DNA of 64,000 nucleotides from Microbacterium ulmi (GTDB lineage: Bacteria; Actinomycetota; Actinomycetes; Actinomycetales; Microbacteriaceae), in NCBI RefSeq assembly GCF_011759705.1, contig NZ_JAAOZF010000001.1, forward strand, positions 186,001-250,000, read 5' to 3'. The translations under genes were made by a program, and so were the position numbers. The notes under the pieces were generated by a model that saw only the letters and a program-made list of their open reading frames with translations, was not told the DNA's origin and made no database searches. Positions within the stretch are counted from its first letter, which is position 1; each line of letters starts with the position of its first letter. This document shows positions 36,872 to 45,877 of the stretch, in pieces.

Positions 36872-38219
36872 AGGAGCCCCAGCAGCAGCAAGATGTCGGT
36901 GTTCCCCATAAGGTCGGCGGTTCGGCTTCTCCGGCGCCGACTGGTATCGCCTATGGCAATTCCGGGCTGGTTGTCCGCCCACCGGCCCGTCACCGGGGCG
37001 AACCACCAGACGGCCTGTCGGCCGGTCTCGGACGCTGCTGGCCCGAATGCGGTGGAGGCGGGGGCGTCGATGACGCGGAGAGCGTTGATCCCTGTCAGCA
37101 GCTCGGCGACATCGGCGGCGAGGTGTGTGATGTCCCCGGAGTACTCCGAACTCCAGCCACCGCGGCCTGTGGCATACTCGGCTGCGAACGACGCCAGCGC
37201 GCCGGTCACGTCGGTGTCGGTGAGCCCGCGCCATCCCGGCCCCGGCGCATCGGTCTGGGTGCCGACGGTGGCGGCGTGGTCCGAGAGGAGCAGTGCGGCG
37301 TGCCCACGGGTGCCGGTCCAGGGGAACGGAAGTGGTCCGAGTTCGTTCGCATGCCGGAACGCGTCGTCGGGGACGACGAACGCGGCGCCCTCGACACGTC
37401 GCTCCAGCGTCAGCCCGAAAGCGTCGGCGAGGGGCTGTCCGTCATCGCCACGGACACGCTGCGACAGCCACGCGCCTCCTCCTCGTCCAGGTCGGAGGCG
37501 TGCACGCAGGTATCGTCGACGAGGGCGCGGCGCATGCGACGGGCGGCGTCGGGCTCGCGGCTCACCTGTGCCAGCCAGGCGTCCGGGTCTGCGGCAGCGT
37601 CCAACGATCCAGGGTTCGCGATCACGTGCAGCAGCCTGGTGTGGTGGATGTGCAGCAGCACACTCTGCTCCTGTCCGGACGCGATGTAGATGTCCAGGGC
37701 ACCGTCGATGCGTTCGATGACGCCGCGCTCGTCCAACAGCTTCAGCGCGGAGACGATCGCGCGGCGTTCGGTGATGTCATTCGTCACATCGATCCCGGCT
37801 TCCGCGGCGGCAGAGCGGGCAGCGTTCACCAGCGCGCCGATCGCCACATCAGGCTCGAGGGAGTCCGCGGCGGCGACGAGCAGGAAGAACCAGCAGCGCG
37901 TATGTGCAGAGGGTGCGGCTTCGGCGTACGCCGATGCCCGTTCTGGTGGACTCTTGCGCAGACGGACGAAGTCACGGTTGATGAGCACGCTCCAGCCCAG
38001 ACGTCCGTATACGCGACGCAACTCTGCTTCGTTGCGGCGTGCGGCCGCGATTTTCTCATCATCACGCCCGGCGACCAACCAGCAGTGCCGGTTCAGGTGG
38101 CGCATCAGCGCAGCGGCCTCCTCCCCGGCATCCACCCTCCACCGGCGGATCCGCCGCGGCTCCACTCCGGCGGCTCCCTCCGGAGCGTTCTCGGCGGCCT
38201 CGAGGGGTCTGTCGATCAC
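36868..38219 (-). pseudogene. jetB: JetB-like (TIGR02678, MukE/KITE role), split by a -1 frameshift
   Basis: GTG 38219 overlaps the jetA stop as GTGA. The first frame gives a normal N-terminal half (ALMRHLNRHCWLVAGRDDEK... to CVHASDLDEEE) and then runs into a stop at 37410. The rest of the family sequence (AWLSQRVRGDDGQPLADAFGL, then FPWTGTRGHAALLLSDHAAT and GGWSSEYSGDITHLAADVAELL) continues in another frame to 36868. One base is missing near 37472-37480, where GAGGAGGAGGCGCG would restore the frame with one extra C. A disabled gene, a sequencing error, or a programmed -1 shift after an SD-like GAGGAGGAGG are all possible. Everything else in the gene is intact. Confidence 0.85.
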
Positions 38220-39823
38220 GCGACACCCTCCTCCATGTGGGTGGGCGCGGGACCGAGAGCGATGGCGCGTATCTCTGCGACCGTGTCGGTGTCGGGGATC
38301 GGCGACACCACGGCCAGCTGGGCTGAGTTGGGCCGCTGCCCGTGGCGATGGAACAGCGGTACGCGGCCTGGAACCAGGACCAGCCAGGTGGGTGCGCGTA
38401 GCACGCCGACGCCGGCCGCGACGCGGACCAGAGTGCAACTGAGTCCGCCAGTAGTGGCGGTGCGCCGACCCTTCTTCGCGCTGCTGCGTGCGGACGCCAT
38501 GAGCGACTCCATTGCCACCCGCGCGGCGGACTCGGAGAGATCGGCGCCGGGCTTCCAGGCGAGCACCTCACGTACGGCGGCGTCGTGCCGGGCTTGACGT
38601 TCCTTGCGACGCGCCTCGACCTCAGCTCTCGCGGCGCGATCGTTGCGCGGAGCGGTGCCCCGTCCACGTGGACCGGAGCGGCCACGGGACCGCAGCATCT
38701 CAGGAACGTCGACGACCGGTCCGCCGCGCCAGGACGGGTTGCGTCCGACGTCATCTTCGTCAGCAGTGCCATACAGCTTGCGCCAGGAGTGATCGCCGAG
38801 CGCGGCCTGGAACACCTGCGCGCCTACAGTGGGGTCGAGGACAGCACGGGCCAGGGAGAGGGCGCGGCTGCGGTTGGTCGCGACGCCCGACGAGGTGTGG
38901 AGGCGCTGCAGGTTGGCGTGCATCGTCGGCAGAGCCCGGATCAGACCGCGGGTGAACCGTTCGGCGCGGCCGGTGGCCGGGTCACACCACTCGCGCAGCT
39001 TGAGCCAGTCCTCGACCCTGCCGCCGCGTGAGGCGCGTAGCGCACCCGCGGCAATCAACTCGCGTGCTTCGGGAGTCGAAACCGATGCGGTGACGAGGGT
39101 GTCGTAGTGATCGCGGATCGTGTCCAGCGCTGCTGCTGCGCGGGCGGAGCCAGTGGTCAGCTCGCTCGCTATCCTGGTCGCGTACCCGACCAGGATTCCC
39201 TTCAACTCCGACGCGCTGTCGCTATCGAGGTCGAACCGATTCGCGAGTGCCTTCAGCTCGTCCTCGGCTCCGACGAGGGCGGAGTCCAGACTGTCGTGGC
39301 TGGTGAAGATCGTGGTGACCGCCGCAGCGTGGTGCTCGGCGACAGCGAAGCGCGCGGCTTCCGCGGCGAGGTTCTCCAGGTTCGTGACGAGCAGGTTCAG
39401 CGCGCTGATCGGGATCTCGCGGACGGTGGGGGTGCCGGTGAGGAACTCACGATAGAACCGCTGCACCTGCCGCCCGATCAGAGTGGGTGTGTAGCGCCAG
39501 TTGCGTGCGTAGAGGTCGGAGACGCGGCGCACTTGGGAGGTGTTCGTCTGGTAGGAGACCGCGCCCATCTCGATGAGCGCATCAAGGCGGGCGACGACGG
39601 CGTCATCGGCCAGGCGACGCCCAGCACGAGCGAGCTCTGTGCGGACCTCGGCGGCACTCATATCGGTGACCGACGCTTCGAGCGCGGTCATGATCGCGAT
39701 GTACTCGTCGGCTTCAGGACGGATCAGATAGCCGACGGCAGCCCGCGAGTCGATGCCGGGCTCCGAAGTCTCCTCCGCCAGGGCAGGGTCGGAGGCAGCC
39801 GAAGCCTCCTCGTCACCACTCAC
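38216..39823 (-). CDS. jetA: JetA-like protein (TIGR02677, kleisin role), Wadjet
   Basis: 535 aa from GTG 39823 (GGGGG upstream); ATG 39880 in frame is an alternative. The pattern VGYLIRPEADEYIAIMTALEASVTDMSAAEVRTELARAG... LDALIEMGAVSYQTNTSQVRRVSDLYARNWRYTPTLIGRQVQRFYREFLT is the N-terminal winged-helix region of the TIGR02677 family, followed by long helices and a C-terminal winged domain. It bridges the SMC heads. First gene of the four-gene operon; all junctions are 4-base overlaps. Confidence 0.88.
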   Translation of the reverse strand: MSGDEEASAASDPALAEETSEPGIDSRAAVGYLIRPEADEYIAIMTALEASVTDMSAAEVRTELARAGRRLADDAVVARLDALIEMGAVSYQTNTSQVRRVSDLYARNWRYTPTLIGRQVQRFYREFLTGTPTVREIPISALNLLVTNLENLAAEAARFAVAEHHAAAVTTIFTSHDSLDSALVGAEDELKALANRFDLDSDSASELKGILVGYATRIASELTTGSARAAAALDTIRDHYDTLVTASVSTPEARELIAAGALRASRGGRVEDWLKLREWCDPATGRAERFTRGLIRALPTMHANLQRLHTSSGVATNRSRALSLARAVLDPTVGAQVFQAALGDHSWRKLYGTADEDDVGRNPSWRGGPVVDVPEMLRSRGRSGPRGRGTAPRNDRAARAEVEARRKERQARHDAAVREVLAWKPGADLSESAARVAMESLMASARSSAKKGRRTATTGGLSCTLVRVAAGVGVLRAPTWLVLVPGRVPLFHRHGQRPNSAQLAVVSPIPDTDTVAEIRAIALGPAPTHMEEGVA

Positions 39824-40209
39824 TCTCGCCCCCTGCAAACGCCGCTGCCAAGTACCAACAGTGCCAGCAGCTGCCGACATTTTCGTTCGTCGATCCGGGT
39901 GTGTATGGCACTCCAATCTAGTCGGAGCAACCCTGGGGCATCGCGTCCTTGTTGCTGCGATCGACTCCAACACCCGCAGGACAACTCGGGTGATCTGTCC
40001 CGTGGCGTGTTGTAGTTCTCGGCGCTGAGTGTCACGTCGTTGACGCGGTGAGCCATCGTGTGATGACACAGCTACTCACAGAAGGACACTACGCGCGCAG
40101 GGAGGGATGCTGGGCGGCAGGATGCTCCCGCGCTCTGCACGGGGTTCCGCAGCACGGCTCACCCGGATGTCTGCGGGGCTGACTACCATGAGAAATGGAG
40201 GAAGAGGCG
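39824..40209. other. Divergent intergenic region between jetA and the DprA-like gene
   Basis: About 390 bases. It contains the likely leftward promoter of the jet operon (AT-rich ACTAGATTGG near 39917 and TACACA near 39905 on the minus strand) and, on the plus strand, TACCAT at 40184-40189 as the -10 of the DprA-like gene. No conserved ORF, repeat or tRNA seen. Confidence 0.4.
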
Positions 40210-41094
40210 ATGAATCGCACGGAGAAGGCCGCTCTGCTGGCCCTGCTGTATCACCAGTCGCGTCGCGCCTCACAGCCCGAACTGCGTCAGGCCATCCTTG
40301 ACGGCGAGCGTCTCGCCGATCGCCTGGAGGGCGCGGACGGGCTGTTCGCGGCATCGCCCGCCGAGGACGCGCTGACACGGGCGAAGGCGGACCTCGCGGG
40401 CTGGGAGGCGGCCGGGCTGCATGTGCTGACCCCGCTGGACGAGGAGTACCCGGCGCAGCTGTTCACCGTGCACGACTTCCCCCTGGTGCTGTTCGGCCGC
40501 GGCCAGGTAGAAAGCGACTTCCGCTCGGCGGCGATCGTCGGCAGCAGGAACTATTCCCAGGGCGGGCAGCAGTACGCGGACGAGCTGGCCGCGCGGCTGG
40601 TCGCCGCGCAGGTCACGGTCGTCTCCGGGTTGGCGAAAGGCATCGACATCACCGCGCACCGCTCCGTGCTGCAAGCGGGCGGGCGCACGGTCGCGGTGCT
40701 CGGCAACGGGCTGGACCACGCCTACCCGGCCGAGCATCCGGGCACGCAGGAGGAGATCGGGCGCACCGGGCTGCTGCTGTCGCAGTTCCGCCCGGCCACG
40801 CGCCCGAGCAAGCAGTCCTTCCCGCAGCGGAACGTCACAATGAGCGCCTACAGCTCGGTCACCGTGATCGTCGAGGCTCAGGAGGCCTCGGGCACGCGCA
40901 TCCAGGCGCGCGCGGCGATCGGACACGCCCGCCCGCTGGTGCTCAGCGAGCAGGTGGTGCAGGCGACGAGCTGGGGCAAGGAGTTCGCCGCCGGCTCCTA
41001 CGACGTGACGGTCGCGCCGAGCCCGGCGGACGCGGCGGCGGCGGTCGGGGACATCCTCGCGCGCGCCACGCGGCCCCTCTCGCTCGTTCCGTGA
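40210..41094 (+). CDS. DprA/Smf-like protein (SLOG-fold) in the island
   Basis: 294 aa from ATG 40210, with GGAGG at 40197-40201; ATG 40195 is an alternative. N-terminal helical domain (MNRTEKAALLALLYHQS...), a short linker with PLDEEYPAQLFTVHDFPLVLFGRG, then the Rossmann-like DprA core: AAIVGSRNYSQGGQQYADELAARLVAAQVTVVSGLAKGIDITAHRSVLQAGGRTVAVLGNGLDHAYPAEH and NVTMSAYSSVTVIVEAQEASGTRIQARAAIGHARPLVL. Housekeeping DprA loads RecA on transforming DNA. A second copy divergent from Wadjet in an island suggests a defence-linked sensor or nucleic-acid binder. A hairpin follows. Confidence 0.85.
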   Translation: MNRTEKAALLALLYHQSRRASQPELRQAILDGERLADRLEGADGLFAASPAEDALTRAKADLAGWEAAGLHVLTPLDEEYPAQLFTVHDFPLVLFGRGQVESDFRSAAIVGSRNYSQGGQQYADELAARLVAAQVTVVSGLAKGIDITAHRSVLQAGGRTVAVLGNGLDHAYPAEHPGTQEEIGRTGLLLSQFRPATRPSKQSFPQRNVTMSAYSSVTVIVEAQEASGTRIQARAAIGHARPLVLSEQVVQATSWGKEFAAGSYDVTVAPSPADAAAAVGDILARATRPLSLVP

Positions 41095-41101
41095 CCGAGC
41101 C

Positions 41102-41121
41102 CCGGCACGCGCCCGTGCCGG
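41102..41121. terminator. Hairpin between the DprA-like and Fic genes
   Basis: CCGGCACG-CGCC-CGTGCCGG, a perfect 8-bp stem with a 4-base loop, 8 bases past the DprA-like stop and between convergent genes. Confidence 0.75.
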
Positions 41122-41171
41122 ACGCGCGCGAGGAGCTGGCATCGCTCGGCGGCGGCGAGGCAAGCGGGCTA

Positions 41172-41783
41172 TCAGGCGGGTCCGAGCGGCGTGACGATCC
41201 GGTCGAACATCTCGATGAGCGGAATGAGGTCCCGCCGCTCGGCGGCCGCGCGAGAGGCGGCATCGTTGGCCTGGCCAGTCACGCCGACCCAGTTGAGCCT
41301 CCACCCGGCATCGTCGGCGACCCGATCCCAGAACACGCGCTGCGCTCGGCCGTTGCCCTCACGGAACGGGTGGATGTAGTTGAGCTGGTCATAGTGATGA
41401 GCGAGTCGCTGAATGAACACTGCACGGTCCATACCGCGCAGATAGTCGTCCTGACCGAGCTCCTCGGTAGCGAACCTGGCGGATCGCTCGATCATCGAGA
41501 CAGGAACGAAGTACCCGCCTCCGTCGACGTTCTTTCGGATGTCGACGGTGCGCAGCTGACCGGCCCAGCCATAGACGTCCTGGAAGAGGTAGCGGTGGAT
41601 GCCCCGCAACTCGGTCAGATCACCGGTCGGCGGGATCTTCGCGGCGGGGAGATCAAGGAGCCGCGCCCCGACGAGGTCGGCCTCCGCCTGGTCGAGCACA
41701 GCCCGCGTACGAGCACCGACGAGATTACGAAGGAACCCCGTGGCAGGGTCGAGGTAGGGGTCGACGAAGTCAGTCAAGCCCAT
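41172..41783 (-). CDS. Fic-domain toxin (AMPylase-like)
   Basis: 203 aa from ATG 41783 (GTG 41792 possible). The full Fic motif is HPFREGNGRAQR, preceded by the typical HRYLFQDVYGWAGQLRTVDIRKN and an FxP-like FVPVSMIE flap. Fic enzymes transfer AMP from ATP onto target hydroxyls; the motif is complete, so it should be active when free. It overlaps the upstream antitoxin gene by 14 bases, the usual arrangement of class I Fic modules (FicT/VbhT type). Confidence 0.92.
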   Translation of the reverse strand: MGLTDFVDPYLDPATGFLRNLVGARTRAVLDQAEADLVGARLLDLPAAKIPPTGDLTELRGIHRYLFQDVYGWAGQLRTVDIRKNVDGGGYFVPVSMIERSARFATEELGQDDYLRGMDRAVFIQRLAHHYDQLNYIHPFREGNGRAQRVFWDRVADDAGWRLNWVGVTGQANDAASRAAAERRDLIPLIEMFDRIVTPLGPA

Positions 41784-41964
41784 ACCGGGCACGGGCCCGT
41801 GCGACGAGCTCGGCGGAGTCGATGCGGCCGGCGACGTAGTCAGCGGAGTCGACGCGAGCCTCGGCCGAGACGGTCAGGCCCTCCATCTCACCGCTGTGGA
41901 TCGCCTCCGCGACCCTACGCTCCCGCTCGGCACGCTCGCCTGCGGTGATGGACGTGATCGACAT
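41770..41964 (-). CDS. VbhA/FicA-like antitoxin
   Basis: 64 aa from ATG 41964, with GGAGG six bases upstream. It carries the inhibitory-helix motif S-x-x-x-E-G as SGEMEG in AEAIHSGEMEGLTVSAEA; the glutamate blocks ATP gamma-phosphate placement in the Fic active site. The C-terminal part (ADYVAGRIDSAELVARARARYGLD) fits the VbhA-like family. Co-transcribed with, and translated before, the toxin. Confidence 0.9.
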   Translation of the reverse strand: MSITSITAGERAERERRVAEAIHSGEMEGLTVSAEARVDSADYVAGRIDSAELVARARARYGLD

Positions 41965-42042
41965 CGCGAGCCTCCTTCCGATTCATTCCATTTTACTGGC
42001 GAATCACCGTGACGACCCGCCCGATCCACCGGACGACCAACC

Positions 42043-42048
42043 TAGTCT
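42043..42048 (+). promoter_or_regulatory. -10 element of the HEPN gene
   Basis: TAGTCT six bases before the GTG at 42055; no SD sequence is present, so a leaderless message is likely. Confidence 0.5.
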
Positions 42049-42054
42049 TGTGCC

Positions 42055-43686
42055 GTGGAACCCCCGGCAGAGTATCAGCGTTGGTATCTCCAAATCCTCG
42101 ATGCGCAAGCCACCGCATCAGACGCACGATCCGGCGCGCAGGCGGTTCTGACGCTCGTAGACGAGATCGCAGCCGCAACACTGACCTCGCAGATCAGAGC
42201 TGCACTGTTGTTCGTCTGCTCATCTCTCGTCACCAACGCAGGAGATGATCTTCACGACGCCCAACTTCTCAAAATGGGCGCGGAACTCGCTCGATCCTCG
42301 CTCGATCTCACTGACCCCAGCGCGCCTCTCCATTTTCAGTGTTTGTACAACCTCGCGAACGCAGTCGCGATCGAATGCGATCTCGGTCTCCCAGCGGGGG
42401 AATCCCGTGAGGAATGGGAGCCGAAACTCATCGAGAACCGCATCGCCTGCAGGGAGCAGCTGCGCTGGGCACGGCGCACCTTCTTCCAAGTCGGCACGTC
42501 GGAGATCGCGGACCCGCACACGCGATCTGCGGCGCTCTGCAACTTGGCGAACAGCCTGGACCATTCCGGCCGGTGGGCTGAGGCGTATGACTTCTATCTC
42601 GGCGCCTTGGATGCTGATCCGAACAACGGCAACGCTGCCGGCAACCTCGCACAATTGCTAATGCACCGCCTTCAACTGGGTATCGGCCAGACCGGCCACA
42701 TCGCTGCGGTCTACGACAAGTACGTCAAGCTCGCGCAGTCCCTCCGCGATGGCACTGTCGACTTCGCTGGGCAGGACATCGCTGACCGCTGGGATGGACT
42801 CGAACTGACCGAGAGCGAAGGACACCTCTCACATGGCGTAGAAGGCCAGGACGATGACTATCAGCAGTGGGTTGCCGCGTACCGGTTAGCACTATCACCG
42901 GCCGTCGAGGGTCTTGGAACGGAGTCCCCACACTGGGACAGCTCGATGATCGAGATACTCTTCGGATCATCAATCGACGAGGTAAGCCCGCCAATCCTGG
43001 CCGAGATGAATGTTCTGAAGTCAGACTTCCTCGTCTCGAGGCACCTGGCCTACGACGGCTATGTGCAGGTTGCCGAGGGACCAGAGCAGAAGGATGATGA
43101 CTCGGGCTATTACGTCGAGACACTCGACTATTCGCTCTATGGCACGCAGTACTCGAAACTCTTCCTTGCACAGAGGTCTGCGCTTGACGTTCTCGATAAG
43201 ACGGCGGTCGTCGCCAATGAGCACTTCCATCTAGGAGACAGGCCGGAAGCTGTCGTGTTCCGGCGCTTCTGGAATGACAAGGATGGAGCCATCCGCAGCG
43301 GCCTGATCAGCAAGCCAGGACGTGGGCTTGCTGCGCTCGCGCTGTCAGAACTCGCCTTCGACATGACCAAAGAGGGGATGTATGCGTCATCGCAAGCGCT
43401 GAGGAATGCTGGAACACACCGGATCGTGCATGCGGCATTGCTCGAAACGACAGGCGCGACAGTCGACACACGCAGCCGGATCCACTTCATCGAACTCGTC
43501 GACTCAACCATCCAGGCGCTTCAGGTGACTCGTTCCGCCTACCTCTATCTGGTCGACCTGGTCGCGAGCTGGAACATGCCGCAAGACCATCCAGGGGAGC
43601 ATGCAACCGTCGAAACCTACGAGTACATGAACTTTCCGGTCTCAGAGAACGAGGAGCCGACCGAGTCCAGCAGCGACGATTCGTAG
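42055..43686 (+). CDS. TPR-containing LA2681-like HEPN protein (candidate defence RNase)
   Basis: 543 aa from GTG 42055. TAGTCT (42043-42048) ends six bases before it, so it is probably leaderless. The N-terminal ~200 residues form tetratricopeptide-like helices (FQCLYNLANAVAIECDLG..., SAALCNLANSLDHSGRWAEAYDFYLGALDADPNNGNAAGNLAQLL). The C-terminal ~250 residues match the LA2681-like HEPN pattern (DYSLYGTQYSKLFLAQRSALDVLDKTAVVANEHF, then RNAGTHRIVHA). RNAGTH supplies the Rx4H catalytic motif of HEPN ribonucleases. TPR-HEPN proteins in islands are usually infection sensors that cut RNA. GC content looks lower than in its neighbours, suggesting separate acquisition. Confidence 0.82.
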   Translation: MEPPAEYQRWYLQILDAQATASDARSGAQAVLTLVDEIAAATLTSQIRAALLFVCSSLVTNAGDDLHDAQLLKMGAELARSSLDLTDPSAPLHFQCLYNLANAVAIECDLGLPAGESREEWEPKLIENRIACREQLRWARRTFFQVGTSEIADPHTRSAALCNLANSLDHSGRWAEAYDFYLGALDADPNNGNAAGNLAQLLMHRLQLGIGQTGHIAAVYDKYVKLAQSLRDGTVDFAGQDIADRWDGLELTESEGHLSHGVEGQDDDYQQWVAAYRLALSPAVEGLGTESPHWDSSMIEILFGSSIDEVSPPILAEMNVLKSDFLVSRHLAYDGYVQVAEGPEQKDDDSGYYVETLDYSLYGTQYSKLFLAQRSALDVLDKTAVVANEHFHLGDRPEAVVFRRFWNDKDGAIRSGLISKPGRGLAALALSELAFDMTKEGMYASSQALRNAGTHRIVHAALLETTGATVDTRSRIHFIELVDSTIQALQVTRSAYLYLVDLVASWNMPQDHPGEHATVETYEYMNFPVSENEEPTESSSDDS

Positions 43687-43796
43687 CGTCCGGGCAGCCA
43701 ACAACGGTTCCGCCCGAACGCGTAGACATTCGAACCGAAAGCGGCGCGGGCAGGAGAACCCACCGGCGCCGCCCTGTTGCAGGGTCAAATCCCTTG

Positions 43797-45189
43797 AGTG
43801 GTGTAACTGCGCTGATCCTTCGGTTTCGGTTTCGGTTATGCGCTGAGCGCGAGGAAGGGGTCGGTGTTCACCTCGCTTGCGGTCTCGGGCACGGCGCGCA
43901 TGCGGGACCGGGCCAGGATGTCGAGGCCGAGGTAGCGGCGGCCTTCGGCCCATTCGTCGCTCTGCTCGGCCAGCACCGCTCCGACGAGGCGGGTGATCGC
44001 GTCTCGGTTCGGGAAGATGCCGACGGAGTCGGTGCGGCGGCGGATCTCACGGTTCAGCCTCTCGTTGGGGTTGTTGGACCAGATCTGCTGCCACACGTCT
44101 TTCGGGAAAGCGGTGAAGGCGAGGATATTCTCGCGCGCGGCCTCGAGGTGCTCGGTCACCTGAGGGAGCTTCTCTGCCACGTAGTCCAGGGTCCGGTCGA
44201 ACTGCGCATTCACGGCGGCGGCGTCGGGCTGGTCGTAGACGGAGTGCAGCATCGCCTTCACCGCCGGCCACATGGTCTTCGGCTTGACGCTCATGAGGTT
44301 CGCGGCGTAGTGCGTGCGGCACCGCTGCCAGGAGGTTCCTGGCAGGTTCGCGGCGATCGCGTCCTTGAGTCCGGTGTGCGCGTCGGAGGTGACCAGCTGC
44401 ACGCCGGCAAGGCCACGGGCAGTGAGGTCGGCGAAGAACGCGTCCACGCCGGTCCCGTCTCGCTGGTCGCGGTCTGCAGGCCGAGGACCTCGCGGCGCCC
44501 GTCGGCGTTCACGCCGGTAGCGACGAGCACGACCGTGTTGATGACGCGGCCGCCCTCACGGACTTTCATCGTGAGGGCGTCGGCGGCCACGAAGGTGAAT
44601 GGGCCCGCCTCGGCCAGGGAGCGGTGCCGGAACTGCTCGACCTGCTCGTCGAGCTCGGCCGCCATCCGCGAGACCTGGGATTTTGATAGCGCGTGGATGC
44701 CGAGCTGTTTGACGAGCTTGTCCATCCGGCGGGTCGAGACCCCCGCGAGGTAGCAGTCCGCAATCACCGTGATCAGCGCCGCCTCGGACCGCTTCCTGCG
44801 CTCCAGCAGCCATTCCGGGAAGTACGTGCCGGATCTGAGCTTCGGGATCGCGACGTCGATCGTGCCGACCCGGGTATCCAGATCGCGGTGCCGGTACCCG
44901 TTGCGGTGCGTGGCCCGCGTGGGGCTGGGCCGGCCCCATTCCGCGCCGACGACCTGGTCGGCGTCGGCGGACAGCAGCGCGTTGATCATCGTCTCAAGCA
45001 GCTGCCGCATCAGATCCGGTGACGCCTCGGACAGGGCTTCGGAAAGCACCGTCGCGGGGTCGACAATATGAGGAGCGGTCATCGTAATGACTCCATTCGA
45101 GAGGGTTGTGGAAGATTCCTCGAAGGATCACACGGTGACCGCCTCTACATCGGCAACGACGCCGGCGACCACCGCGCAGTTACACCACT
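43797..45189 (-). mobile_element. IS256-family insertion sequence
   Basis: About 1.39 kb bounded by perfect 16-bp inverted repeats, AGTGGTGTAACTGCGC at 43797-43812 and its complement at 45174-45189, with an IS256-type transposase filling the inside. I see no 8-bp target duplication at the ends. A 10-mer CCTGTTGCAG lies outside both ends (43773-43782 and 45202-45211), not adjacent to them. Confidence 0.88.
43836..45082 (-). pseudogene. IS256-family transposase, frameshifted
   Basis: The N-terminal part from ATG 45082 reads LLETMINALLSADADQVVGAEWGRP, HRNGYRHRDLDTRVGTIDVAIPKLRSGTYFPEWLLERRKRSEAALITVIADCYLAGVSTRRMDKLVKQLG and FVAADALTMKV (first catalytic Asp). After LGLQTATSE the frame is lost near 44459. 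The rest ([31 protein letters not shown] with the second Asp, then [23 protein letters not shown] with the Glu) continues one frame over. Restoring one G in GAGACGGG repairs the gene. A programmed shift is not usual in this family, so the element is probably inactive or the base was missed. Confidence 0.88.
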
Positions 45190-45271
45190 ATGCGGACCCC
45201 ACCTGTTGCAGCCACAGATGTTTTCACAGTTACGGCTGTCATCGGGACATCCGCGCAGCAAGAGTAGTTCC

Positions 45272-45781
45272 GTGGACAAGGACGCCGACAGCCAGTCATC
45301 CGCCGATCACGACCTGATGCGATACCTCGCCGAGGTTCCACCCAGTCAATGGGATCGCATCAACACACTCCTCGGGCTACCACCCTCCGAGGATCTCCCG
45401 CTCACGAAGCGGCAGACATCAAGACGCGACAGCCCGACGTCTGAGCGTCTGTCAGCCTCAGCAGGCATAAGTTCAGGTCCGGACAAGCGCATCCTCGAGA
45501 TCGTCGTCGCGTACTGCAACGGCGCAACACCCGAAGCGATCGCTGCAGTGCGTCACACCACCGAGGCCGATATCCGCGACGTTCTGCGAGAGGCAGGGGT
45601 GATCCTCCGTGATCCGGGACACGCATCCGCGGGGGTTCGCGAGCAGATCCGGGCTCTGCGCAGTCAAGGACTCAGCATGCGAGCGATCGCCCGCCGCCTC
45701 GGTGTCTCCCACACGACGATCAGCCGGATCCTCCGACGAAAGACCGACGAGGAGACGCACCACTTCGCACCACATCAGTAG
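45272..45781 (+). CDS. HTH protein near the right island border
   Basis: 169 aa from GTG 45272. The N-terminal ~75 residues are polar and unrecognised. Two HTH-like units follow: IVVAYCNGATPEAIAAVRHTTEADIRDVLREAGV and VREQIRALRSQGLSMRAIARRLGVSHTTISRILRRK, of the Hin/resolvase or sigma-region-4 kind. It resembles in style the double-HTH gene at the other end of the island. Function unknown; possibly an excision or transcription control protein. Confidence 0.65.
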   Translation: MDKDADSQSSADHDLMRYLAEVPPSQWDRINTLLGLPPSEDLPLTKRQTSRRDSPTSERLSASAGISSGPDKRILEIVVAYCNGATPEAIAAVRHTTEADIRDVLREAGVILRDPGHASAGVREQIRALRSQGLSMRAIARRLGVSHTTISRILRRKTDEETHHFAPHQ

Positions 45782-45877
45782 CGAAAGATCGTGGGAATGC
45801 ACCACAGTGCACCACCTACAAAAGCACCTCTGATCAGGAATTTTCTCCGCGAGGAGTAACATGATAGTTTGCTGTGA

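Noticed and set aside
43773..45211. CCTGTTGCAG pair as the target duplication of the IS256 element
   Set aside because: The 10-mers are 12-14 bases away from the inverted repeats and IS256-family elements make 8-bp duplications adjacent to their ends.
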